A stretch of DNA of 10,682 bases from CAIKNB01 sp964415965 (GTDB taxonomy: Bacteria > Patescibacteriota > Patescibacteriia > 2-12-FULL-60-25): NCBI GenBank assembly GCA_964415965.1, contig CAYQCK010000005.1, positions 1-10,682 on the forward strand, written 5' to 3'. This document shows, in pieces, positions 1 through 6,367 of this stretch. A model generated the notes under the pieces. That model did not search any database and was not told the DNA's origin. It was given only the letters and a program-made list of their open reading frames with translations. Made by a program: the position numbers and the translations under genes. Position 1 is the first letter of the stretch. Every line of letters starts with the position of its first letter.

Positions 1-1792
1 CCATGATGTTGCCGCTGGAATCAGCGGCATAGACGATGACGGTCACGGCTTCGTTCTCTGCGAAATCCGCCTGCGGATCGATGACGAAGGTGGAATCATT
101 CACCGTGCCACTGCGGGAGGTCGTGTCGCCCGCATAATTGCCGCCATTGTAGTTCAAACTCGAGGCGAACGTGATGCGCGTGCCGTTGGTCGTGACGCTT
201 CCCGCGCCGCCCGTATTGGTGTAATAGACGCCGTTTACGTAGATGACGGTATTCGATAGATCGACGCCGACGCCGTCGTCTTTGATGTGCAAGGCGACCG
301 TACCGGTCGGAGCGACGACCTGGTCGTTAGATGGCACGGTCGAAGTCACATACGGCGGCTGGCTGTCGGCGGTCGTGAAGGTCCAATTATCCGTGACCAT
401 CACGTTGCCGGCGGTATCGGCGCAATCGTAAGCGCTGACCGAAACCGTCTCGTTCTCGGCGAAATCCGTCGCCGGATTGATGGTATAGGCAAAACCATAA
501 GGCGCGACATAACCCGATGGGGTCGAGGTGGCGACGATCACGACGGGTTGCCCCTGGGCATAGGTCGTGAGCGCGAAGCTCGGGGAAGAGATATTGAACC
601 TGCAGGTCGCGGGATCGATGCCCACGCCGGACGGACCGTTCGGGTACGTCTTCCGGTCTTCGACGTAGACCGTGATATTCGTCGAAGCGCTGTTGCCGCC
701 GGAGCCGCGCGTCGGCAGTTCTCCGACGACAAGAGGTCTGACCGTATCGGCCTCGGTGGTGAAGGTAAAAAATTTCTGATCCATTGTGTTCGGACCGTTC
801 GTATCTCCGAGCTGGTCTTGGTTGGGAGACGCCAAGTCGCGATAACCGCCCACGGTCACGCTGTAAAGCGTGTTGTACTGCCAATTGCGGGAATCGCCGG
901 CCATGCCCGAGGGCGACGGCGGATTGATCGTGATGCTGCAGGAGTTGGTCCCCCAGATGCCGGAGCAGGCGTAGGCGTCGTAGCTCGTCGGCGCGAAATG
1001 CGTCGGCGCGAAAACGATCGAACCCGGGGGCGTCGCGGTGTTCACGCCGGTGCCGACGCCGCCGGCTCCGAACGCCGTATTCGTAGAGAAACCTTCACCA
1101 AGCTTAGTGTCGAACAGGCGGAATAGGTAGTCGCTGTCTATCAGGACGCCAACCGTGCCGCTTGCCGGGCTGTTGTCCTCGGCAAAAGGTTTTTTGGTAT
1201 CCGCCCAAACGTGGTAACTAAAATCTTCCGCATCATCCATGATATCCGTTCCATCATATGAGATGTTGCTCTCGGTCGTGTTGCCGACGGTGCCGATATT
1301 TATGTCGAGCGTCCCGGGGCTGGCCGTGCCATAGCTTGCCGCAGTCGGGCGCTTGAACGAAAAATTCACGGTGCCGAAGTTGCCCAATCCCGTGGCATAA
1401 CCCGTGGTCCGATAGCCCGTCGAATAGACGCGGCCGGCCGATGAATCAATGTTCTGGCTGGCCCAATTAGGGAAAAAAGTACCGTTGGTCAGACCGGTAG
1501 ACGAGACCGTGGTCGTCGAGAAATCCACCCAGATGTTCGAGGCGTTCGAACCCGAAGGGCTGGAGACGTTGATCTGCATCGTGCCGGTAAAGCTTTGGCC
1601 CACGTAATAGTAGTTGTAATCGGCGGCATTACCCGTTCCACCGTCGCCGGTATTGTCGTTGCCGGTCGCAGGGCTCGCCAGCAACTGGAACCAATCGTTG
1701 CCCGCCGGCGAACCGGCAAAGGCCGGCCAACCAAACGCCAGCGCCAGCAACATCAGGCCGAACAGGAAAGGGAAGCGGAGCGGGATGCGCAT
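1..1792 (-). CDS. Secreted Ig-like repeat surface protein, C-terminus cut by window edge
   Basis: An open frame of 597 codons runs from an ATG at 1792 off the left edge with no stop. Residues 1-26 form a signal peptide: basic start, a hydrophobic run (FLFGLMLLALAF), and an AFA|GS cleavage site. The mature part is Gly/Ser/Thr/Asn-rich, typical of exported beta-sandwich proteins. A first domain (about 30-220) is not recognised. A second, around 230-345, has the SbsA/Big_5-like pattern YNTLYSVTVGG..DLA...FTFTT. At least two Ig-like repeats follow (about 346-470 and 472 onward). Each contains DxxxxGVG(I/V)D and ends in FAENE(T/A)V(S/T)V..YxxxDxxGN(V/I)M. The start lies 3 bases after the stop of the upstream dockerin-like gene, with no strong SD, so translation is probably coupled. 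The likely role is in the cell surface or an extracellular structure. The missing C-terminus may hold the anchor or a dockerin. Coding status is near certain; function is general only. Confidence 0.88.
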   Translation of the reverse strand, partial: MRIPLRFPFLFGLMLLALAFGWPAFAGSPAGNDWFQLLASPATGNDNTGDGGTGNAADYNYYYVGQSFTGTMQINVSSPSGSNASNIWVDFSTTTVSSTGLTNGTFFPNWASQNIDSSAGRVYSTGYRTTGYATGLGNFGTVNFSFKRPTAASYGTASPGTLDINIGTVGNTTESNISYDGTDIMDDAEDFSYHVWADTKKPFAEDNSPASGTVGVLIDSDYLFRLFDTKLGEGFSTNTAFGAGGVGTGVNTATPPGSIVFAPTHFAPTSYDAYACSGIWGTNSCSITINPPSPSGMAGDSRNWQYNTLYSVTVGGYRDLASPNQDQLGDTNGPNTMDQKFFTFTTEADTVRPLVVGELPTRGSGGNSASTNITVYVEDRKTYPNGPSGVGIDPATCRFNISSPSFALTTYAQGQPVVIVATSTPSGYVAPYGFAYTINPATDFAENETVSVSAYDCADTAGNVMVTDNWTFTTADSQPPYVTSTVPSNDQVVAPTGTVALHIKDDGVGVDLSNTVIYVNGVYYTNTGGAGSVTTNGTRITFASSLNYNGGNYAGDTTSRSGTVNDSTFVIDPQADFAENEAVTVIVYAADSSGNIM

Positions 1793-1795
1793 ATT

Positions 1796-2608
1796 TTATT
1801 TTTCGCCTTGGATATCTAGATTCTTGAGCAACATGCTGAGATCGACCGAATTGATGACGATGTCCTGATTGAGGTTGGAACGTTCGGCATTGCCGCTCGG
1901 ATCCGAAGCGTCGAGTTTCGGGATAAGGATGGATAGATCGACCGAATTCACCACATCGTCGCCCAGGGTCGAGGTCGATGATCCGTTGCCGCTGATATCG
2001 CCAGACAAGAGGCGCTGCGCGCCTTTAGTCGAGGTATTGGAGGTGTTGGTGAAATTCAGGACCGTCGTCGTCCCGGACGGGAGGCTGACGTCCTGGATAA
2101 GCTTGGTCACATGTTGGCTGGTCTTGATGCCGACGTCATAAATGCCGACCGGGACGGACAGCAGAACCGACGTCGCATACGTTCCGTCGACTTCCGAAGT
2201 CGCCAGGTCGGGCAGCGTGTATACAATCGTATCGTCAGCGTCCCCCGGAGTCCTGACAGTCAGGAAAAAGACCGAATCGTCGTTCGTCTCGCTGGCGCCG
2301 ACGCGCAGCTCAGGCACGGCCCAGCGGATCGAGACCCTGACCCCAGTCGCGCTTTCGAACCAGACGGTACCGTGGTCAAAGACGTAATTCGTACTGGTCG
2401 ATTTGCCGACGCCCGGATGGCCGATTTCGGCTTTGAAATCGTAATTCGCGGAAGCGCCCGAATACTCGACGGTTCCCCCTCGGTCCTGGTTAAGATCAAA
2501 ATTCGTGCTGGTGGCAGCAAAAGCCCTGGGCAAGCCGGATAAACATAATGTGGCGACCGCAGTCACCGCACTGAGCACCAAAGTTATTCGCCAGGTCGAT
2601 AAGGACAT
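1796..2608 (-). CDS. Secreted dockerin-like repeat protein
   Basis: This 270-residue protein has a signal peptide at 1-31 (basic WR, hydrophobic run, RAFA|ATS). Two STN(F/Y) motifs follow (residues 34-37 and 72-75) in a region of a kind often seen at the N-terminus of secreted Patescibacteria proteins. Residues 145-190 look like a beta-sandwich linker (VGIYDVGIKTSQH...SGTTTVLNF), a carboxypeptidase-regulatory-like style that commonly precedes dockerin repeats. Residues 199-266 hold two dockerin-type halves. The first, GDISGNG...VVNSVDLSIL, has a roughly nine-residue insertion in its calcium loop. The second, SNLNQDIVINSVDLSML, keeps N245, N247, D249, N253 and D256 as plausible EF-hand ligands. 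Dockerins normally bind cohesins; no clear cohesin domain is seen here, so the partner is unknown. It is the first gene of a two-gene unit with the Ig-like protein. A TAAAAT hexamer lies 12 bases upstream of the ATG; there is no good SD. Confidence 0.88.
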   Translation of the reverse strand: MSLSTWRITLVLSAVTAVATLCLSGLPRAFAATSTNFDLNQDRGGTVEYSGASANYDFKAEIGHPGVGKSTSTNYVFDHGTVWFESATGVRVSIRWAVPELRVGASETNDDSVFFLTVRTPGDADDTIVYTLPDLATSEVDGTYATSVLLSVPVGIYDVGIKTSQHVTKLIQDVSLPSGTTTVLNFTNTSNTSTKGAQRLLSGDISGNGSSTSTLGDDVVNSVDLSILIPKLDASDPSGNAERSNLNQDIVINSVDLSMLLKNLDIQGEK

Positions 2609-2620
2609 ATCCCGGCGGAT

Positions 2621-2626
2621 ATTTTA
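2621..2626 (-). promoter_or_regulatory. Possible -10 element for the dockerin-like gene
   Basis: TAAAAT on the minus strand, 12 bases before the ATG at 2608. No convincing -35 lies 16-18 bases further upstream. A start about 7 bases downstream would give a leader of only some 5 bases. Confidence 0.4.
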
Positions 2627-2640
2627 CCACATTCGTGGCT

Positions 2641-2681
2641 CAATAAATATAAAAACCGTCCCGAATGGTTTTGACGGTTTT
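2641..2681 (-). terminator. Rho-independent terminator
   Basis: On the minus strand AAAACCGTC pairs with GACGGTTTT (2673-2681 with 2652-2660, 12-base loop). It is followed by TTTTTATATTTATT. It sits just upstream of the dockerin-like gene, so it ends a separate minus-strand transcript, most simply the candidate RNA at 2645-2827. Confidence 0.65.
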
Positions 2682-2827
2682 GGTCCAGCCCACCGCCCGG
2701 AATCAGGCCGGGCGGTGGGTCGGACTAACTGGCTATTTGTTTGTTTTTGTTTTGACCGCTTTTTGCGGCTAGCTCGTTCGCCTTAGTGGGTTGGGTGGGA
2801 AATGAAAGAGCGACGGCGAACTTTGCA
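2645..2827 (-). ncRNA. Candidate structured small RNA, no known family recognised
   Basis: The stretch 2609-2939 has no convincing protein gene. On the minus strand, a TATACAAT element (TACAAT at 2833-2838) would start an RNA near 2827. Four inverted repeats follow in order. These are GTTCGCC/GGCGAAC (2815-2821 with 2776-2782), CCGC-AAAAA-GCGG (2756-2768), a 12-bp perfect stem (2689-2719), and the terminator hairpin (2652-2681). Between the second and third is an A-rich, probably single-stranded run (CAAAACAAAAACAAACAAA). The size would be about 185 bases. I checked by eye for tmRNA, RNase P RNA, SRP RNA and 6S signatures and found none. The -35 is poor, and the RNA is inferred from structure alone. 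Confidence 0.33.
2683..2725. repeat. Strong 12-bp perfect inverted repeat with outer stem
   Basis: CCCACCGCCCGG (2689-2700) and CCGGGCGGTGGG (2708-2719) are exact complements around a 7-base loop. After a 2x2 mismatch, GTCC (2683-2686) pairs with GGAC (2722-2725). It is the most stable hairpin in the left half of the window. A T-rich run follows on the plus strand (from about 2734), so it could also act as a weak plus-strand terminator. No plus-strand gene precedes it. Confidence 0.7.
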
Positions 2828-2879
2828 TAACCATTGTATAGCGATTTTGCCCAATCCCAGAAATTCCTTCTTGTTGAGA

Positions 2880-2904
2880 CAAAAAACAGGGATATGCTCC
2901 CTGT
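2880..2904 (-). terminator. Rho-independent terminator of the 57-residue gene
   Basis: On the minus strand ACAGGGA (2898-2904) pairs with TCCCTGT (2886-2892) around GCATA, followed by TTTTTT. It lies about 35 bases after the stop codon of the small membrane protein gene. Confidence 0.72.
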
Positions 2905-2931
2905 GGACAAACTCGGATATCCTGTGGATTA
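2902..2931 (-). other. Two DnaA-box-like nonamers
   Basis: On the minus strand TAATCCACA (2923-2931) and TTGTCCACA (2902-2910) each match the DnaA box TTATCCACA at 8 of 9 positions. They have the same orientation and start 21 bases apart, two helical turns. They lie inside a wider direct repeat (GGATAT...CTGTGGA twice on the plus strand). One partly overlaps the terminator hairpin. No dnaA, dnaN or AT-rich unwinding element is in the window, so binding is only a possibility. Confidence 0.3.
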
Positions 2932-2939
2932 CCTGCTCA

Positions 2940-3113
2940 TTACCCAGTATAGCTTATAAAGATGAAAGCCACGACGCATGCCAACAGGGCGCACCAATTC
3001 AGGGCGTGGAACAACCAATAACCCAAACCGGTTTCAACCGGAAGGCTTTCGGCCTCCAGTTGCTTCAGGCTCATACCAGCCCTCTTTACCGACCTCTTGG
3101 ACGACTTCCGCAT
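2940..3113 (-). CDS. Small single-span membrane protein, 57 residues
   Basis: The ATG at 3113 opens a 57-codon frame ending in TAA at 2940-2942. Residues 1-17 are strongly basic (RKSSKRSVKR), and a short helical stretch follows (LKQLEAE). Residues 32-55 are hydrophobic and aromatic (GYWLFHALNWCALLAC, then VVAFIFISY), fitting one membrane span with the positive N-terminus inside. Support for a real gene is good for its size. A consensus TATAAT ends 6 bases before the ATG, and a terminator follows the stop. An inner ATG at codon 14 is less likely because it would discard the promoter fit. No family is recognised. It is divergent from the UbiB-like gene, with about 80 bases between the starts. 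Confidence 0.68.
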   Translation of the reverse strand: MRKSSKRSVKRAGMSLKQLEAESLPVETGLGYWLFHALNWCALLACVVAFIFISYTG

Positions 3114-3119
3114 GTCCGA

Positions 3120-3125
3120 ATTATA
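3120..3125 (-). promoter_or_regulatory. Consensus -10 TATAAT for the 57-residue gene
   Basis: A perfect TATAAT ends 6 bases before the ATG at 3113. Transcription starting about 7 bases downstream would begin at the A of the ATG, giving a leaderless mRNA. No clear -35 is visible. Confidence 0.62.
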
Positions 3126-3179
3126 CCATTTAGAACCGAAGTGCCGCCTTAAAGCCTGGGCTCGAGTGTGTATAAGTAG

Positions 3180-3185
3180 TACAAT
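3180..3185 (+). promoter_or_regulatory. Possible -10 element for the UbiB-like gene
   Basis: TACAAT ends 9 bases before the ATG at 3195. A second candidate, TATAAG, lies at 3171-3176. No SD is seen before the ATG, so the transcript is probably leaderless or nearly so. Confidence 0.45.
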
Positions 3186-3194
3186 CAGTGAGTC

Positions 3195-4901
3195 ATGAGC
3201 ATATTCACGGTCAAGCGCAAGCTAGCTGACTTGCGCCGTTTGCGCCAAATCGTCGGCATCGTATCGGAAGCCGGAGGCGGCGTGCTGCTGAATGAGCTGG
3301 ATCTCGCCTACCTCATTCCCCTGAAGAACCGTCTGCGGTCATTTTTCCGCTCAAGCCAGCAAACCGAACCGCTGATCCAACAAAAACCCAGCGGCTTGAA
3401 GGTCTCGCCGACCGTCCTGCGCCAAACGCTGGAGAAATTGGGCCCGACCTACGTCAAATTTGGCCAAGTCTTGAGCCTGAGGACGGATCTGGTCGGCGAA
3501 CGCATAGCCAAAGAGTTTTCCAAGCTCCAAAACCAAGTCGAACCCTTCCCATCAGCGGAAGCCAAGCGGATCCTGAAGGCCGAGCTGGGTCGGGACCCGG
3601 ATGTGGCTTTCCTGGCCTTCGATCCGGAACCGATCGCCGCCGCCTCCTTGTCCCAGGTCCACCGGGCATTCCTGCCGGATGGGCGGAAAGTCGCGGTCAA
3701 AATCCAAAGGCCGGGCATCCGCGAGACCATCGAGGCCGATATCCATATCCTGCTGCACTTCGCCGCTTCGATCGAAAAACTGATACCTGAATCCAAGACA
3801 CTCAGGCCGGTCAAGTTGGTCGAGGAATTCGCCGATTGGACCGTCCGCGAGTTGGACTTCGGGGTCGAGGGCCATAACGCAGAGCGCTTCCGCGCGATGT
3901 ACGTCGACAATCCGCACGTGAAGGTCCCGAAGATCCACTGGGACTACACGACCCCCCGCGTCCTGACCATGGAATTCATAGACGGCGTGGCGGCTGACGA
4001 CCAGGAAGGGATGCGCCGCCTCGGCATCAATCCCCAGACCGTGGCCCGCCACGGCATCCGGGCATTGCTGACGCAGTTCATCAAGGAAGGATTTTTCCAC
4101 GCCGATCCGCATCCCGGCAACTATTTCGCCCTGCCCGGCAACAAAATCTGCTTCCAGGATTTCGGCATGGTCGGCTACCTCAACCAACAACAGCGGCAAG
4201 AGATGGTCAGCTGCTTCCTGGCGTTCACGAACAAAGACGCCGAATCCTTCCTGCGGCACATCCTGCACCTGGTCAAACCGGAGGCTGCGAGCGATGTCGC
4301 GGGTTTCGGCAAGGACGTCTTCGAGGTCCTGAACGAATTTTTCTTTTCGCCCAAGACGCCGAGCGTCGCGCAGAGCATGTTCAAGATATTGAACAAGGCG
4401 CCGGCGCGCGGCATCAGCGTCCCGGCCGACATGGCCCTGTTCGCCAAGGCTTTCGTCACGACCGAGGCCATGGGACTGAAGCTTTGGTCGGACTTCAACC
4501 TGAACGACGAGTTAGCGCCCTTGGCCGACCAGGCCAAGAAGGATTTCCTGAACCCGCTCAAGAGACTCGACCAGCTCAAGGCCAACGCTTTCGACTACCT
4601 GGACTACATCGAGCGCCTGCCGGAAGAAAGCATGCGCATGCTCGACAAAATCCAGCGCGGCGAACTCGGCGTAAAAATCGACGCCAGCGACATCACCGGA
4701 CTGAAAGAAGAATTCGACCGCCAGAACGACGTGCGCATCCTGGGTGCCATCACGGTCACGGTGCTCATCGTCACCGTGTTCCTGCGCGTCTCGGACGGCA
4801 TCCGGACGCTGTTCGGCCTGCCCCTCAGCAGCCTAGCCTCCGGCTTGAGCATCATCCTGATCATCTGGCTGGCGCTGAAGGTCAAAAAACGGCCGAGTTG
4901 A
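3195..4901 (+). CDS. UbiB/ABC1/AarF-family atypical kinase, membrane-anchored
   Basis: The 568-residue protein is full length for the family. The signature KxGQ motif is K88-F89-G90-Q91 in LGPTYVKFGQVLSLRTDL. The alanine-rich nucleotide loop is PIAAAS (146-151), followed by the VAVK lysine K169 and the ExD motif E180/D182. HADPHPGN (302-309) and QDFG (321-324) supply the catalytic and metal-binding residues. Two hydrophobic segments at about 514-530 and 545-562, followed by a basic tail, anchor the C-terminus as in UbiB proteins. In Proteobacteria UbiB supports ubiquinone synthesis, and related proteins act in isoprenoid or lipid handling. In Patescibacteria, which generally lack quinone synthesis, the substrate is unknown, so I give no gene symbol. 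It stands alone as a single-gene unit with a terminator 17 bases after the stop. Confidence 0.96.
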   Translation: MSIFTVKRKLADLRRLRQIVGIVSEAGGGVLLNELDLAYLIPLKNRLRSFFRSSQQTEPLIQQKPSGLKVSPTVLRQTLEKLGPTYVKFGQVLSLRTDLVGERIAKEFSKLQNQVEPFPSAEAKRILKAELGRDPDVAFLAFDPEPIAAASLSQVHRAFLPDGRKVAVKIQRPGIRETIEADIHILLHFAASIEKLIPESKTLRPVKLVEEFADWTVRELDFGVEGHNAERFRAMYVDNPHVKVPKIHWDYTTPRVLTMEFIDGVAADDQEGMRRLGINPQTVARHGIRALLTQFIKEGFFHADPHPGNYFALPGNKICFQDFGMVGYLNQQQRQEMVSCFLAFTNKDAESFLRHILHLVKPEAASDVAGFGKDVFEVLNEFFFSPKTPSVAQSMFKILNKAPARGISVPADMALFAKAFVTTEAMGLKLWSDFNLNDELAPLADQAKKDFLNPLKRLDQLKANAFDYLDYIERLPEESMRMLDKIQRGELGVKIDASDITGLKEEFDRQNDVRILGAITVTVLIVTVFLRVSDGIRTLFGLPLSSLASGLSIILIIWLALKVKKRPS

Positions 4902-4909
4902 GAGACGCG

Positions 4910-4938
4910 AAAAAAAGTCCGCCTTACGGCGGATTTTT
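4910..4938. terminator. Bidirectional rho-independent terminator
   Basis: TCCGCC (4918-4923) and GGCGGA (4928-4933) form a stem around TTAC. A T-run follows on the plus strand (TTTTTGGTTTT), and an A-run precedes it (4910-4916), giving a T-run on the minus strand. It ends both the UbiB-like gene and the convergent 61-residue gene. Confidence 0.82.
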
Positions 4939-4942
4939 GGTT

Positions 4943-5128
4943 TTACAGGGCTATTTTTTTCCTCAATACCGAGACCTTTCTTTCATCCGCGCGCATATGC
5001 GCTGACTTCACCGCATTCTTGGCTTTTTTGCCGATTTCCTTGAATCGTTTGTTCAAAACCTTAAGTTCCGAGGAAACTTCCTTGAGCCGCTTGGCGAGCT
5101 GGACTGGCTGATTTTTGGCGTTGGACAT
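4943..5128 (-). CDS. Small basic helical protein, 61 residues, function unknown
   Basis: The frame runs from the ATG at 5128 to TAA at 4943-4945. The protein is highly charged and lysine-rich (LAKRLKEVSSELKVLNKRFKE and IGKKAKNAVKSA). It has no Cys, Trp, signal peptide or membrane span. Residues 8-40 fit a single amphipathic or coiled-coil helix. A basic protein of this size could bind nucleic acid or a partner helix, but nothing identifies it. TATCCT and TATGCT hexamers lie 12 and 17 bases upstream of the ATG. There is no SD. The stop is followed directly by the shared terminator. It is divergent from the coiled-coil gene at 5186, with 57 bases between the starts. The opposite strand carries no competing gene here, and codon use looks coding. 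Confidence 0.66.
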   Translation of the reverse strand: MSNAKNQPVQLAKRLKEVSSELKVLNKRFKEIGKKAKNAVKSAHMRADERKVSVLRKKIAL

Positions 5129-5172
5129 ATTTCAAGGCTTAGGATAGCATATGTTCTGAAATCATCAATTTT

Positions 5173-5178
5173 TACCAT
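5173..5178 (+). promoter_or_regulatory. Possible -10 element for the coiled-coil gene
   Basis: TACCAT ends 7 bases before the ATG at 5186, close to the spacing seen for the 57-residue gene and the membrane protein gene at 8550. No SD precedes the ATG; leaderless transcription is likely. Confidence 0.42.
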
Positions 5179-5185
5179 TCCGATT

Positions 5186-6316
5186 ATGCCAGGATTTTCA
5201 GACAGGTTGGCCGCAGCCAAGGCCAAAAATACGGAGGCCCAAGAACGCAAGGCGGCCGAAAGCAAAGCAGCCGAAGCGGCGGAAGCGGCCAAACATGAGA
5301 AGTTGGGCGAATTAGGCAAACAGCGCGAAGGAATCCAGGCGGAATTGAGCAGGGCTGAAGCCGGAGCGGAGGAAGCCAGGAATTCCGTGGCGGAGGCCGA
5401 TGCCTACGTGAAAGAACAGGGGGATGCCCTCGACGCCGAAGCCAAGGCTGAGATAGACGCCATTAAGGCCGAAGCCGGCGAAACCATCCAGAAATTCGAA
5501 GCTTTAAAGGCAGAACTGGCCAAAATCGACGCCGAAATTTCGGCCATGGAAGGAACAGGAGAAGAGCCGACCAAGGCTAAAGTCGCCGAGGCCCAGGAAC
5601 AATCGGCTGAGGCAGCTCCGGCAGAACAGGCTGCCGCCGCGGAATCCGCCGAAAACAAGGCCGAAAAAACAGCGGACGAGACTTTCGCCGAAAAAAGACA
5701 GGAATTGCTTGGCGCAGCGGTCAAAGGAGTCGAAGATATCCCGGATTTAAGCCAGGACGTCAAAGGAAAGATCGCCGAGGACATGAAAGCGGCGAATCGG
5801 ATTGATGTCAGCACCAGCTACAGTCCCGACCTGGTATCGGATTCGCGCTGGACGAAAAATGAACGCTTTCCCAAGCTGATGCAACTGATGAATCCAGAAA
5901 TCGCTCGATTCGCCGATAGGGTGACGGAAGCGGATACCAAACTTGAAAGCCTGCAGGCCGGCATGGGTCCGGATGGGGGCGTGTTGGCCAACAAGATTCC
6001 GGCGGACATGAAGGCAAGCCTGAGCCAAGAGGTCGCGGCCATCTACAAGCAAGACATGCCCGACAAACAAAAGGAGGAAGAAGTCAGGAAATTGAGGACC
6101 GGCAAGTATGCGGAGATGCTCAACCAGCGCATCCAGTCAGCAAGGAACGAACGCGGAAGCATGATCAGCGACGCCAAAAGCCTGATGAAGAATCTGGCCG
6201 GAGACGAAAATTACATAAAGATTTCGGATTCACTGATAAAAATCCAGCAGAAATGGAACAGGGAATTCGCCAAAGCCGCGGACGCATACCACGCAGCCAA
6301 AAAAGAAGAGCGGTAA
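5186..6316 (+). CDS. Ala/Glu/Lys-rich coiled-coil protein, function unknown
   Basis: The 376-residue protein has no signal peptide, membrane span or cysteine, so it is predicted cytoplasmic. Residues 5-122 are almost wholly helical with heptad-like Ala/Leu spacing (LAAAKAKNTEAQERKAAESK...ELAKIDAEISAM), a long coiled coil. Residues 123-168 are a low-complexity acidic Ala/Glu/Lys linker. Residues 169-376 are a more complex helical domain with Trp222, Trp357 and motifs such as RWTKNERFPKLMQLM and NREFAKAADAYHAAKK, likely the conserved part. I recognise no family; length and style resemble lineage-specific hypothetical proteins of Patescibacteria. Structural, scaffold or chromosome-associated roles are possible but unsupported. 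The start is chosen because TACCAT lies 7 bases upstream; no inner ATG has a better signal. A hairpin follows the stop by 22 bases, but its T-run favours the other strand. Confidence 0.88.
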   Translation: MPGFSDRLAAAKAKNTEAQERKAAESKAAEAAEAAKHEKLGELGKQREGIQAELSRAEAGAEEARNSVAEADAYVKEQGDALDAEAKAEIDAIKAEAGETIQKFEALKAELAKIDAEISAMEGTGEEPTKAKVAEAQEQSAEAAPAEQAAAAESAENKAEKTADETFAEKRQELLGAAVKGVEDIPDLSQDVKGKIAEDMKAANRIDVSTSYSPDLVSDSRWTKNERFPKLMQLMNPEIARFADRVTEADTKLESLQAGMGPDGGVLANKIPADMKASLSQEVAAIYKQDMPDKQKEEEVRKLRTGKYAEMLNQRIQSARNERGSMISDAKSLMKNLAGDENYIKISDSLIKIQQKWNREFAKAADAYHAAKKEER

Positions 6317-6330
6317 GGCGTAAATCGTCC

Positions 6331-6361
6331 AAAAAATCAGACCCGGAGAGATTCCGGGTCT
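6331..6361 (-). terminator. Rho-independent terminator of the 195-residue gene
   Basis: AGACCCGGA (6339-6347) pairs perfectly with TCCGGGTCT (6353-6361) around a 5-base loop. On the minus strand it is followed by GATTTTTT. It starts 7 bases after the TGA at 6368-6370. On the plus strand it lacks a T-run but could still end the coiled-coil gene transcript. Confidence 0.8.
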
Positions 6362-6367
6362 TGCGTA

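Noticed and set aside
287..1126. A 279-residue plus-strand frame and a 165-residue minus-strand frame at 387-884
   Set aside because: Both are shadows of the long Ig-like gene, which has a signal peptide, domain repeats and no internal stop.
2645..2838. tmRNA, because ANELAA-like codons followed by a stop occur in an A-rich stretch
   Set aside because: The tRNA-like 3' part with a GGTTCGA arm and CCA end is missing, as is the 5' GGGGC-type end; the resemblance is weak.
2725..2910. A 61-codon minus-strand frame (ending AKSGQNKNKQIAS)
   Set aside because: Its only start is a TTG whose first codons are the terminator hairpin of the preceding gene, and the rest overlaps the candidate RNA stems. 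No SD or promoter fits. It may be a decayed gene but I cannot support it.
2902..2931. A replication origin
   Set aside because: Only two imperfect DnaA boxes, no dnaA/dnaN, no AT-rich unwinding region; kept only as a low-interest site pair.
3552..4268. A 238-residue minus-strand frame inside the UbiB-like gene
   Set aside because: The plus strand encodes a complete kinase with all family motifs; the opposite frame is a product of GC-rich codon structure.
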